A DNA stretch of 64,000 nucleotides, taken from an uncultured Bifidobacterium sp. (lineage in GTDB: Bacteria > Actinomycetota > Actinomycetes > Actinomycetales > Bifidobacteriaceae). The notes beneath the pieces are model-generated. The model was not told where the DNA came from, made no database searches, and saw only the letters and a list, made by a program, of their open reading frames with translations. The position numbers were made by a program, and so were the translations under genes. Positions within the stretch are counted from its first letter, which is position 1. Each line of letters opens with the position of its first letter. Positions 1 to 8,573 of the stretch are shown here, one piece after another. Location: assembly GCF_959020145.1 (NCBI RefSeq), contig NZ_CAUEQY010000002.1, forward strand, positions 1 to 64,000. The letters are read 5' to 3'.

Positions 1-17
1 GCGCTAACACACCAACT

Positions 18-2843
18 GTGGAAGGCACTTCACGCGGAACGCTATTGGTCGTTGACGGCCATTCTTTGGCGTTCCGCGCTTTTTTTGCCTTACCCGTAGA
101 GAATTTCAGTACATCATCAGGTCAGGCCACCAACGCGGTCTGGGGATTCGCCACCATGCTTTCGCAGGTGATCGATGCCGAACATCCAGACCATCTTGCC
201 GTCGCATTCGATGTGAAGGGCGGCACGTTCCGCAACCAGATGCTGCCGCAGTACAAAGGAACTCGCGACGCGGCCCCCGAGGAACTGCTCAGCCAGCTGC
301 CATTAATCCAGCAGATGCTGACGGCCTTGGGCATCACATACATCGAAAAACCCGGTTACGAAGGTGACGATGTGATCGGCACGCTCGCCAGCATGGGCGA
401 CCAGGCAGGCTACCGCACATTGGTGCTGTCCGGCGACCGTGATGCTTTCCAGCTGATCAACGACGACATCACCGTGCTGTATCCCGGCCACCATTTCAAA
501 GACCTCAAACATATGACCCCGGATGCCGTGCAGGAGAAATATCATGTCTCTCCCGCGCAATACCCGGATCTGGCCGCCTTGCGCGGAGAAACCGCTGACA
601 ACATCCCCGGCGTTCCCGGAGTCGGCGACGGATTCGCGGCCAAATGGATCAACCAGTACGGCGGACTTGAGCAGATCATCGAACACGCCGACGAGATCAG
701 CGGCAAAAAAGGCGAAGCCCTGCGCGAAAACATCGAACAGGTCAAACTGAACCGTTCCGTGAACGCTTTGGTTCGTGACCTTGATCTTGGCGTGTCGGTA
801 TCCGACCTGACATTTGGACAAGTCGACGCTGGTCAACTCGACGATCTATTCACCAAGCTCGAATTCGGTGTTCGGACCAAGAATCGCGTGCTCAAAACGT
901 TCAATGCGGACAAACCATCCGGGGACGTGCACGAATCCAGCAAGCTCGGGCTGCCACATGTCGAAGACGTCAACGATCCGCATGTGGTGGAGACATGGGT
1001 CCAAAACCATTTCCCCGTGGTGCAGGAACATCTGCACGAACGCCATGAACGCTCCTCCAACGACATTCCGGAATTCGGCTTCGAAATCGATTCTTCGACC
1101 CGTTGCACGGACAAGGTGAAACAGTCCTGGACGCTTTACGCCGAAGGCACGAGCAAACCCGGAGAAGCCTCTCTTTCGGCATTGATGATCGCCGTGCACG
1201 GCGAAGCCATTCGCATCGACGTATTCAGTCCGGATATGGTGCAATGCCTGCAAAGGCTGTTCGACCGCTATCACCATTCCATGGTCGTGCACGGTTACAA
1301 AGAACATGCGCATCTGCTGGGCAGCATCGGCGTGGAACTTCCGGAACCATTGTTCGACACCAAGCTCGCCGGATATCTTGTCCACCCGGATTTCCACGCG
1401 GACACGCTGGAACAGGCTGCGGCTCATTTCCTTGATCTGCACATCGAAGCACAAGCCGAAGCCGCGACACAGGGGACCTTGGACTTCGACGAGCCTGAGG
1501 AAAACGATTCCAAGAACGACGAGCTGATACTCACCCGCACCGCAATCGTGGGGCTTTTGGCCGAATATTTGGCCGGTGTGCTGGATAAGCGCGAACAATT
1601 CGGTCTCCTCAAATCCATTGAGCTTCCGGTCTCTCAGGTCCTGCATGGCATGGAACAGGTCGGCGCCCAAGTGGATATGACACGTCTGGTGCAGATGCGC
1701 GACCAACTTGCCGCCGACGCTGCCCAGGCACAGGAAACGGCGTGGCAGTTCGCGGGGGAGCAGGTGAACCTGCAAAGCCCCAAACAGCTGCAGAAGATCC
1801 TGTTCGAAGACATGGGATTGAAACCGACGAAAAAAACCAAGTCCGGTTCATACACCACCAATGCCGCGGCATTGCAGACCTTGCGTGACCGCTCGTACGA
1901 TAACGACCGCGCATGCCAGTTCCTTGACGCGTTGCTGATGCATCGTGAAAAGAACAAGCTCAAGCAGATCGTGCAGACGTTGATCGACGCCACAAACCGT
2001 CATGACGGTCGCATCCACACCACTTTCGAACAGACGGTGGCAGCCACCGGACGATTGAGCTCCGTCGATCCAAACCTGCAGAACATTCCGAACCGGGATC
2101 CCGCAGGTCGTGAGATTCGATCCGCGTTCGTGCCGGGAGAGGGCTTCGAATCGTTGCTGAGCTCCGACTACTCGCAGGTCGAACTGCGCATCATGGCCGA
2201 CCTTTCCGGTGATGAGGCGTTGATAGAGGCCTTCCGCTCCGGCAAGGACTTCCATAAGTATGTGGCCAGCTTGGTCTACGGCATTCCCGTTGACGACATC
2301 ACGTCCGATCAGCGTAGCCACGTCAAGGCGATGAGCTATGGACTTGCCTACGGTCTGAGCACGTATGGACTTGCCCAGCAGCTCAAGATCAAGCCCAAAG
2401 AAGCCGAATCGCTGAAAAACCAGTATTTCGCCACTTTTGGCAAAGTCCATGAATACCTTGAATCGCTTGTCTCGTCCGCACGCGAAAAAGGATATACCGA
2501 AACCATTTTCGGAAGGCGCAGGTATTTCCCCGGTCTCAAATCGCCGAACCGTGCCGTGAGGGACGCGGCCGAACGCGCCGCGTTGAACGCGCCTATCCAA
2601 GGCTCGGCGGCGGACATCATGAAAATCGCCATGATTCGTGCGTATGACGCACTGCAGGAAGCGAACCTTGGAAGTCGCCTCATACTGCAGATTCATGATG
2701 AACTTGTGGTGGAGATCGCGCCCGGTGAGGAGAAGCAGGCCACCGCGCTGGTGAAGGATGCCATGGAGCATGCCGTCACCATGGCCGTTCCGTTGGACGT
2801 ATCGACGGGCATCGGTTCCGATTGGCAATTGGCGGCCCACTGA
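18..2843 (+). CDS. polA: DNA polymerase I
   Basis: Replication and repair polymerase that removes RNA primers and fills gaps. The N-terminal third is a 5'-3' exonuclease (flap nuclease) with 'VVDGHSLAFRAFFALP', 'GDRDAFQL' and the helix-hairpin-helix region 'ADNIPGVPG'. The C-terminal half is a family A polymerase: motif A 'DYSQVELRIMADLSGD', motif B 'KAMSYGLAYGLS', motif C 'QIHDELVVE'. The middle domain lacks a clear DxE proofreading motif ('FGFEIDSST' at the expected place), as in other actinobacterial Pol I. Tyr774 sits where E. coli has Phe762. Numbering is from a GTG at base 18; the frame is open back to base 3, so the true start may be just outside the window. Confidence 0.96.
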   Translation: MEGTSRGTLLVVDGHSLAFRAFFALPVENFSTSSGQATNAVWGFATMLSQVIDAEHPDHLAVAFDVKGGTFRNQMLPQYKGTRDAAPEELLSQLPLIQQMLTALGITYIEKPGYEGDDVIGTLASMGDQAGYRTLVLSGDRDAFQLINDDITVLYPGHHFKDLKHMTPDAVQEKYHVSPAQYPDLAALRGETADNIPGVPGVGDGFAAKWINQYGGLEQIIEHADEISGKKGEALRENIEQVKLNRSVNALVRDLDLGVSVSDLTFGQVDAGQLDDLFTKLEFGVRTKNRVLKTFNADKPSGDVHESSKLGLPHVEDVNDPHVVETWVQNHFPVVQEHLHERHERSSNDIPEFGFEIDSSTRCTDKVKQSWTLYAEGTSKPGEASLSALMIAVHGEAIRIDVFSPDMVQCLQRLFDRYHHSMVVHGYKEHAHLLGSIGVELPEPLFDTKLAGYLVHPDFHADTLEQAAAHFLDLHIEAQAEAATQGTLDFDEPEENDSKNDELILTRTAIVGLLAEYLAGVLDKREQFGLLKSIELPVSQVLHGMEQVGAQVDMTRLVQMRDQLAADAAQAQETAWQFAGEQVNLQSPKQLQKILFEDMGLKPTKKTKSGSYTTNAAALQTLRDRSYDNDRACQFLDALLMHREKNKLKQIVQTLIDATNRHDGRIHTTFEQTVAATGRLSSVDPNLQNIPNRDPAGREIRSAFVPGEGFESLLSSDYSQVELRIMADLSGDEALIEAFRSGKDFHKYVASLVYGIPVDDITSDQRSHVKAMSYGLAYGLSTYGLAQQLKIKPKEAESLKNQYFATFGKVHEYLESLVSSAREKGYTETIFGRRRYFPGLKSPNRAVRDAAERAALNAPIQGSAADIMKIAMIRAYDALQEANLGSRLILQIHDELVVEIAPGEEKQATALVKDAMEHAVTMAVPLDVSTGIGSDWQLAAH

Positions 2844-2895
2844 TCCGTTCCCGTCGGATAATCGAAGGCTGATTAAAAAAGAAAGAAGGAAGATT

Positions 2896-3801
2896 GTGGC
2901 AACGCTGAAGCAGGTCGTGGATGTGCTTGAAACGCTGTATCCGCTGCGATACGCGGAACAATGGGATGAGCCGGGACTCATCGTGGGAGACCTTCGCCAC
3001 GACGTGCGCAACATCGCGTTCGCGGCGGACCCATCCATGGCGGTGATCGACCAGGCTATCGCCGGAGGCATCGACCTGCTGATCTGCCACCATCCGCTGT
3101 TCTTCCGTTCCGTGCATGCGGTCTCCGGACTAGGATTCCGTGGTGAGATCGTCCGGAAGCTCAACCTCGCCGGTTGCGCGCTGTGGGTTGGGCACACCAA
3201 TGCCGATGCCTCCTACCGAGGAGTCAGCATGGCCGCCGCCGACGCGTTCGGCCTGATCGAACAGCGTCCGCTGGTACCCATCGAAGATCCGAAAGCCGAA
3301 CATCCGGTCGGATTGGGCCGTGTCGGCCGGTTGCAGGAGCCGATCGCATTGCGTGATTTCGCCCGTCGTGTGGCCGACGCGCTGCCATACACCGAACTTG
3401 GCGTGCAGGTGTGCGGCGACCTTGACGCGACGATCGGCACGGTGGCGGTATTGCCGGGCTCGGGCGATTCCCTGTTCGATGAAGTGCGTGCCGCAGGCGT
3501 CGATGTGTATGTGACCAGCGATCTGCGCCATCATCCGGTGACCGATGCCATCGAGCAGGCGCGCTATGAGGCGTCCATGCGTGCCGCGGACATCGAACTC
3601 GGCCGAGGCGACGCCACTGTTCGTCCGATGTTCATCAACACGCCACACAGCGCCATCGAATCCATATGGTTCCAATACGCTATGGGCGATGTGCCTCGTG
3701 CCGTATCTGAGGCGACCGGAGACATCCCCACCGTCCGCTGGATTTCCATGAACACCGATCCCTGGAATCTGGTACTGCCGTCCTGCGGGCAGGAACGCTG
3801 A
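2896..3801 (+). CDS. Nif3-like dinuclear metal centre protein
   Basis: Member of the Nif3 / YbgI / DUF34 family, hexameric rings with a di-metal site. The biochemical role is unsettled; some members are annotated as GTP cyclohydrolase 1 type 2. The metal-binding signatures are visible: 'HHPLFFRSV', 'GHTNADASYRGVS', and a late His-Glu pair in 'NTPHSAIESIW'. Length is 301 residues. I chose the GTG at 2896 because 'AGAAGGA' lies just upstream and similarity begins there; longer in-frame versions run into polA. It follows polA by about 50 bases and precedes the Nudix gene by 6, so the three may be cotranscribed. Confidence 0.88.
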   Translation: MATLKQVVDVLETLYPLRYAEQWDEPGLIVGDLRHDVRNIAFAADPSMAVIDQAIAGGIDLLICHHPLFFRSVHAVSGLGFRGEIVRKLNLAGCALWVGHTNADASYRGVSMAAADAFGLIEQRPLVPIEDPKAEHPVGLGRVGRLQEPIALRDFARRVADALPYTELGVQVCGDLDATIGTVAVLPGSGDSLFDEVRAAGVDVYVTSDLRHHPVTDAIEQARYEASMRAADIELGRGDATVRPMFINTPHSAIESIWFQYAMGDVPRAVSEATGDIPTVRWISMNTDPWNLVLPSCGQER

Positions 3802-3807
3802 ACGACG

Positions 3808-4431
3808 ATGTCCGATACGACCAGCATGGATATGTCGCTGAACGAATCCAGCGATGGCGTGGACATGACCAGACCGGCCACAGTACTCAGCAGAGAGCAC
3901 GTGTATCAAGGCGCGATTTTCGGCGTGGAGGACATGCGTATCGCGTTGCAGACACGAGACGGCGGACAAACCGTGATCCGCAGACAGGTGATGCGGCACG
4001 CGCCCTGTGTGGTCATGCTGGTGCATGACTGCGCGCAGGATTTGTACTTGGTCGAACGAGAATACCGTGTCGGCTGCGACGCCTTCGCCTACGGTCTGCC
4101 GGCAGGACTCATCGATGACGGGGAAGACGTCGATGCGGCCGCATTGCGTGAGCTGCGCGAAGAGACCGGCGTCGAGCCAATCGACGAAAACAGTTGCGAT
4201 ATCGACCATGTCGGGCAATTCTATTCATCCGAAGGCATGACCGACGAACTGGCCAACATCATGGTGGTGCACCTGCGCCACTGGCAGGCCGTCGAACGGC
4301 ATTTCGACGCCGACGAGCATGTCGAATCTGCTTGGATCCCGTGGAAGCAGCTACGAGACACGCACATCACGGCCTCCAATTCGGAGATCGCCATTTTGCA
4401 TGAGCAAATTCGCAGAATGCGGCAACAATAG
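3808..4431 (+). CDS. Nudix hydrolase, probable ADP-ribose pyrophosphatase
   Basis: Hydrolyses a nucleoside diphosphate linked to another moiety. The Nudix box is complete within 'GLIDDGEDVDAAALRELREE' followed by TG, matching Gx5Ex7REUXEEXGU. The layout with an upstream beta-rich part, 'VEREYRVGCDAFAYGLPAGL', and a downstream acidic stretch resembles the ADP-ribose pyrophosphatase (NudF) subgroup, but substrate cannot be proved from sequence. Length is 207 residues. The ATG is 6 bases after the stop of the Nif3-like gene, suggesting translational coupling. Confidence 0.9.
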   Translation: MSDTTSMDMSLNESSDGVDMTRPATVLSREHVYQGAIFGVEDMRIALQTRDGGQTVIRRQVMRHAPCVVMLVHDCAQDLYLVEREYRVGCDAFAYGLPAGLIDDGEDVDAAALRELREETGVEPIDENSCDIDHVGQFYSSEGMTDELANIMVVHLRHWQAVERHFDADEHVESAWIPWKQLRDTHITASNSEIAILHEQIRRMRQQ

Positions 4432-4502
4432 CGGCCTGCAGGTTTCGAATTGTAAAAACAATCGCCGGAATAAACGAAATAACGAATTCAACTCGCAAAA
4501 CG

Positions 4503-4511
4503 TGCGATACT
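4503..4511 (+). promoter_or_regulatory. Extended -10 promoter of glgX, apparently leaderless
   Basis: TG at 4503-4504, one base, then GATACT at 4506-4511, followed by only six bases before the ATG at 4518. A start seven bases after the hexamer would be the A of the ATG. No Shine-Dalgarno sequence lies in the gap and no convincing -35 is seen. A small palindrome ATTGT-AAAA-ACAAT lies upstream at 4449-4462 and could be an operator. Confidence 0.5.
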
Positions 4512-4517
4512 TGAATT

Positions 4518-6662
4518 ATGCAAATCAGACCTGGATCGATGTATCCACTCGGTGCGAGCTACGACGGCGCCGGCGTGAATTTCGCCCTCTTCTCTCAAGT
4601 GGCCCAGAAAGTCGAGCTTTGTCTTTTCGATGAGGAAGACCGTGAGACCCGAGTGGAAATGACGGAGCAGAACTCCTACGTATGGCATAACTATCTGCCG
4701 GGAATACAACCCGGGCAACGGTACGGCTATCGTGTGTACGGTCCGTATGATCCAGCAAAGGGCCTGCGGTGCAACCCGAACAAGTTGCTGCTCGACCCGT
4801 ACGCAAAAGCCATCGAGGGAAACATCGACGGTGACGAAAGCCTCTATTCGTATTGGTTCAAAAGCCCTGAGGACGTCACCAGCATGAATACGCTGGATTC
4901 CGCGCCGCATACCATGAAATCGGCCGTGGTCAATCCGTATTTCGACTGGGGCAACGACCAACATCCGAACATCTCCTACCATGATTCGGTAATCTACGAA
5001 GCCCATGTGCGTGGCATGACCAATCTCAACCTGGACGTGCCGCCGGACATCCGTGGAACCTACGCGGGCCTCGCATATCCATCGGTCATCGAATATCTGA
5101 GGAAGCTCGGCGTCACCGCCATCGAACTTATGCCGATCCACCAGTTCGTCAACGACAGCTTCCTGCAGGAAAAAGGCCTGAGCAACTACTGGGGCTACAA
5201 CACCATCGGCTTCTTCGCGCCTCATAACGCGTACTCAAGCTCCGGACAACGCGGCGAGCAGGTCAACGAATTCAAATCCATGGTCAAGGCCTACCATCGC
5301 GCCGGCATGGAAGTGATCCTCGACGTGGTGTACAACCACACCGCCGAAGGCAACAACCTCGGCCCGACCCTAAGCTTCAAAGGCATCGACAACGGTGCCT
5401 ACTACCGTCTGGTCGACAACGACCGACGCCACTACTTCGACACGACCGGCACCGGCAACTCCCTGCTGATGCGCTCGCCGCACGCGCTGCAGCTCATCAC
5501 GGACAGCCTGCGCTACTGGGTCACCGAAATGCATGTCGATGGTTTCCGATTCGATCTTGCGGCCACGCTGGCCCGCCAGTTCCAGGAAGTCGACAAGCTG
5601 TCCGCCTTCTTCGACATCGTCGAACAGGATCCGGTCATCTCCCGTGTCAAGCTCATCGCCGAACCTTGGGATTTGGGTTCCGGCGGCTATCAGGTGGGCG
5701 GCTTCCCGTCCAGCTGGTCCGAATGGAACGGCCGCTACCGTGATTGCGTGCGTGACTTCTGGCGTTCGCAACCATCGACGCTACCGGAATTCGCCAGCCG
5801 TCTGATGGGCAGCTCCGACCTGTATCAGATGAACGGCCGCCGTCCGGTGGCTTCCGTGAACTTCATCACCGCACATGATGGCTTCACCATGAACGATTTG
5901 GTGAGCTACAACGAGAAGCATAACGATGCCAACGGCGAAGGCAATAGGGATGGCGAAAGCAACAACCGTTCCTGGAACTGCGGTGTCGAAGGCCCGACCA
6001 CCATCAAGGACGTCAACGACCTGCGGCAACAGCAGATGCGCAACATGTTCGCGACGCTGCTGTGCAGTCAGGGCATTCCGATGATCTGCGGCGGCGATGA
6101 GGTGGCACGCACGCAACAGGGCAACAACAATGCCTATTGCCAGGACAACGCCATTTCATGGACCAATTGGGATCTTGACGATAGTCAGAAGGATCTGCTT
6201 GAGTTCGTTTCGAAGCTGATTCATCTGCGACTCGAGCACCCGGTGCTTCACCGTCGTCGTTTCTTCACCGGCCGCGAGCCAGGAGACCCGGACGATAAGA
6301 TTCCGCAGGTCGAATGGATGGACCACACCGGTTCCATCATGGACATGGAAGATTGGTCCAACACCCACGCGTTCTCGGTGATGATCTATCTGAACGGTTC
6401 CGATATTCCGGAAGCCGACTGGTATGGCAACCAGATGGTGGACAATAACTTCATCCTGATTTTCAACGCGCATTACGAGCCGATTATGTTCACCTTGCCG
6501 GACGAGCGGTATGGCAAGAAATGGCGTCTGGTCGTCGACACGCATAATCCGAAGGGTCCGGAACTCAACTATGAGGCCGGCTTCGCGATCACGGCGCAGT
6601 CGAGAAGCTTCCTGTTGCTGATGAGCGATAGAAAGCCCACCACAAAGAACTACGATTTCTGA
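4518..6662 (+). CDS. glgX: Glycogen debranching enzyme (GH13_11)
   Basis: Hydrolyses alpha-1,6 branches of glycogen or limit dextrins in the cytoplasm; there is no signal peptide. The N-terminus is a CBM48 domain ('GASYDGAGVNFALFSQ'), followed by a GH13 barrel. Catalytic residues are visible: nucleophile Asp346 in 'DGFRFDLAATL', acid/base Glu382 in 'LIAEPWDLG', and Asp454 in 'TAHDGFTMNDLVSY'. At 714 residues it has the usual GlgX / isoamylase length. It stands alone behind its own promoter and ends at a strong hairpin. glgC lies in the same window at 53.5 kb, so glycogen metabolism is represented but not clustered. Confidence 0.95.
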   Translation: MQIRPGSMYPLGASYDGAGVNFALFSQVAQKVELCLFDEEDRETRVEMTEQNSYVWHNYLPGIQPGQRYGYRVYGPYDPAKGLRCNPNKLLLDPYAKAIEGNIDGDESLYSYWFKSPEDVTSMNTLDSAPHTMKSAVVNPYFDWGNDQHPNISYHDSVIYEAHVRGMTNLNLDVPPDIRGTYAGLAYPSVIEYLRKLGVTAIELMPIHQFVNDSFLQEKGLSNYWGYNTIGFFAPHNAYSSSGQRGEQVNEFKSMVKAYHRAGMEVILDVVYNHTAEGNNLGPTLSFKGIDNGAYYRLVDNDRRHYFDTTGTGNSLLMRSPHALQLITDSLRYWVTEMHVDGFRFDLAATLARQFQEVDKLSAFFDIVEQDPVISRVKLIAEPWDLGSGGYQVGGFPSSWSEWNGRYRDCVRDFWRSQPSTLPEFASRLMGSSDLYQMNGRRPVASVNFITAHDGFTMNDLVSYNEKHNDANGEGNRDGESNNRSWNCGVEGPTTIKDVNDLRQQQMRNMFATLLCSQGIPMICGGDEVARTQQGNNNAYCQDNAISWTNWDLDDSQKDLLEFVSKLIHLRLEHPVLHRRRFFTGREPGDPDDKIPQVEWMDHTGSIMDMEDWSNTHAFSVMIYLNGSDIPEADWYGNQMVDNNFILIFNAHYEPIMFTLPDERYGKKWRLVVDTHNPKGPELNYEAGFAITAQSRSFLLLMSDRKPTTKNYDF

Positions 6663-6678
6663 TAGCCATGAGAACAGG

Positions 6679-6720
6679 CGAGGTGCCATCCGTACGGGTG
6701 ACACCTCGCCGTATTGTTTG
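6679..6720 (+). terminator. Hairpin terminator after glgX
   Basis: Inverted repeat GCGAGGTG (6679-6686) and CACCTCGC (6703-6710) followed by a short T-rich tail. It lies between the convergent glgX and the minus-strand membrane protein and could serve both. Confidence 0.7.
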
Positions 6721-6749
6721 TGGACTGTGCTCGTGAACCGTTACGAGAA

Positions 6750-7919
6750 TTAGACTTCCGACGAGAGTCGGGAAACGGTTCCAGGAACGGTTTCGCTGAC
6801 CTCCGCAAGATTCTCGACGGATTCTGGCCGCTTGGTTTGCGCCAGAATAAGCTGCGTCTGCACACGATCGGATTCGATGGCCGCAATCTGCCGTGAAAAG
6901 ATGATGAACCAGCCCAGAAACATCATGCCGGCAAGAGCCTCGACGTTCGTCAACGTGTTACGCCCCGCCAACCACTGGAACCCGGCAAGAGCCCCGATCA
7001 CGATAGCTAGGTCTGAAATCACATATACTACTTTTGAAAGCTGCGGGGCCAGCCAAGGCAGCGCGATCATCAGCACGCTCATCAGGCAGGGAAGACCGCG
7101 GGCGAATACGTTGTGCAGAATCGGATGCGGCGTGTAACGGAACATGCCGATGCCGATGAAGGCGATGCCTGCGAGCGTCAGCATGGTCGATAGCAGAAGA
7201 ATCCGCGCCTTGAAGTGTTTGGGAGCTTCTTTTTCATCGCTTGCAGACAGATACTGCATCTGCAGACGGTGCGTGGTGATGAGCTCCGAAATCGCGAAAT
7301 AGCTGATGATGACGATGCAGACGCCGGCCAACATCAATGTCGAATTGAACATACGAGCAGCAAAAGTGGTTCGATCGCCCAATTGGGAGAAATTGTTGTT
7401 GTACCAGTATGGATCATCGGACGTCAATCCTGCGATGCTGACACCGGAAACCACGAAGAACGGCAACAAGGATGCGATGGTCTTGGCATTCATGAGTTCC
7501 GCCTGTACGAACGTGACATAGCCTACGACCCCCGAGATCGCGGCGCAGAGCGCAGTCAGATAGCCTTTTAACGTGCGCAACCCCATCATGTTGCTGGCAA
7601 TGGAAAGCAGCATGAACGCCGTGACGAAAATGGTCGACGCGTAGACCACGGACAAAGCGAGTATCTCGAAGATACGGCGAATAGGAATGGTCCAGCCATG
7701 TTTCAACGTCATCGACCTGGAGTTGCGCGCATACCCCAAGGTGAACGAGATGACTCCACATCCCGCGGTGATTCCGGCACACACGGTGAACAGGCGTTGG
7801 GTGACACGCCAGATGGCGGGAGCGAATTGCAGATATAGGTCCATGGCGATCCATGCAAGAGTGGCGCATGCCATGAAGGAAATGATGCCTGAAGCCTCGG
7901 CTTGCTGATGACGTCCCAT
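6750..7919 (-). CDS. Multi-pass membrane protein of unknown function, possibly DUF998-like
   Basis: I do not recognise this protein with certainty. It is 389 residues with about eight to ten hydrophobic segments evenly spaced through the first 340 residues and a short hydrophilic C-terminal tail. The middle stretch 'NNFSQLGDRTTFAARMFNST' resembles the conserved loop of DUF998-type membrane proteins (an S-L-G loop followed by a helix starting F-N), so that family is the best guess. A good Shine-Dalgarno sequence, GGAGGG, precedes the ATG. It stands alone, with glgX converging on it and tRNA-Pro divergent. No catalytic motif is visible. Confidence 0.7.
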   Translation of the reverse strand: MGRHQQAEASGIISFMACATLAWIAMDLYLQFAPAIWRVTQRLFTVCAGITAGCGVISFTLGYARNSRSMTLKHGWTIPIRRIFEILALSVVYASTIFVTAFMLLSIASNMMGLRTLKGYLTALCAAISGVVGYVTFVQAELMNAKTIASLLPFFVVSGVSIAGLTSDDPYWYNNNFSQLGDRTTFAARMFNSTLMLAGVCIVIISYFAISELITTHRLQMQYLSASDEKEAPKHFKARILLLSTMLTLAGIAFIGIGMFRYTPHPILHNVFARGLPCLMSVLMIALPWLAPQLSKVVYVISDLAIVIGALAGFQWLAGRNTLTNVEALAGMMFLGWFIIFSRQIAAIESDRVQTQLILAQTKRPESVENLAEVSETVPGTVSRLSSEV

Positions 7920-7972
7920 GCGCGTTCCCTCCAGTATTTGCCATTCTAGCCTGTCGTTGTCCTACCATACGC

Positions 7973-7978
7973 TACAAT
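7973..7978 (+). promoter_or_regulatory. Candidate -10 element for tRNA-Pro
   Basis: TACAAT lies about 40 bases upstream of the mature tRNA, a reasonable position for a tRNA promoter. The -35 region is weak, so the call is tentative. Confidence 0.35.
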
Positions 7979-8019
7979 GGAAACTCGTGTTCACCTGCCA
8001 CGTGCGGGAGTGCATGAAC

Positions 8020-8092
8020 GGGCTGTAGCGCAGTTTGGTAGCGCGTCTGCTTTGGGAGCAGAATGTCGCAGGTTCAAATCCTGTCAGCCCGA
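8020..8092 (+). tRNA. tRNA-Pro (anticodon TGG)
   Basis: A full cloverleaf can be drawn: acceptor CGGGCTG (8020-8026) with CAGCCCG (8085-8091) and discriminator A; anticodon stem TCTGC/GCAGA around loop TTTGGGA, giving anticodon TGG; T-arm containing GGTTCAAATCC. CCA is not encoded. A strong hairpin follows at 8103. Confidence 0.95.
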
Positions 8093-8102
8093 CAACGAAA
8101 GT

Positions 8103-8139
8103 AATGTCCTCCGCAATCGGATAGATTGCGGAGGACATT
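8103..8139 (+). terminator. Terminator between tRNA-Pro and the holin-like gene
   Basis: Perfect 16-bp inverted repeat (8103-8118 with 8124-8139) around a 5-base loop. It lies between the plus-strand tRNA and the stop of the minus-strand holin-like gene and is flanked by short A and T tracts, so it may act in both directions. Confidence 0.8.
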
Positions 8140-8159
8140 TAGTTATATACGCGATCGCA

Positions 8160-8525
8160 TCAGTCCTGAATGACGGTGCCGACAATGCCGGAGACGATGG
8201 CCATAATCAGCGATCCGATTACGGACCACCAGAATCCATCGATGGTTACTCCCACGTCGAACAGGCTTATGGCCAGCCAAGACGCAAGCTCCATGAACAG
8301 CCAGTTGATGATTAACGCGATTAGTCCGAACGAGAGAATCGAAAATGGCAATGCGATGGTGTGCACGATCGGTTTGATCGACGCGTTGATCAACGCAAGG
8401 AACAACGCGAACGCGCCGATGCCGAGAATGGGTGGTTCGCCAACGGCGTGCATGCCGGGAAGCAGTGTGACCATGACCCCGGCCGCAATGGTCAAAACCA
8501 ACCAACGTGAAATGAAATGCTCCAT
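8160..8525 (-). CDS. Phage holin family IV-like small membrane protein
   Basis: A 121-residue protein with four predicted membrane segments, matching the chromosomal 'mycobacterial 4 TMS phage holin' family (PF04020-like). Conserved stretches are 'LALINASIKPIVHTIALP' near the middle and 'TIDGFWWSVIGSLIMAIV' towards the C-terminus. Despite the family name these are single chromosomal genes in many Actinobacteria with no phage context, as here: no lysin or structural phage gene is nearby. The function is unknown. It is divergent from aroA with only 48 bases between the two starts, so the promoters must be interleaved. Confidence 0.85.
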   Translation of the reverse strand: MEHFISRWLVLTIAAGVMVTLLPGMHAVGEPPILGIGAFALFLALINASIKPIVHTIALPFSILSFGLIALIINWLFMELASWLAISLFDVGVTIDGFWWSVIGSLIMAIVSGIVGTVIQD

Positions 8526-8573
8526 GACAGCATCGTATTACATTGCGTTGTCTTATGAAAAAGGAATGTATTT

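Noticed and set aside
8160..8525. Prophage remnant suggested by the holin-type protein
   Set aside because: No other phage gene, integrase or direct repeats around it; the family occurs as single chromosomal genes.
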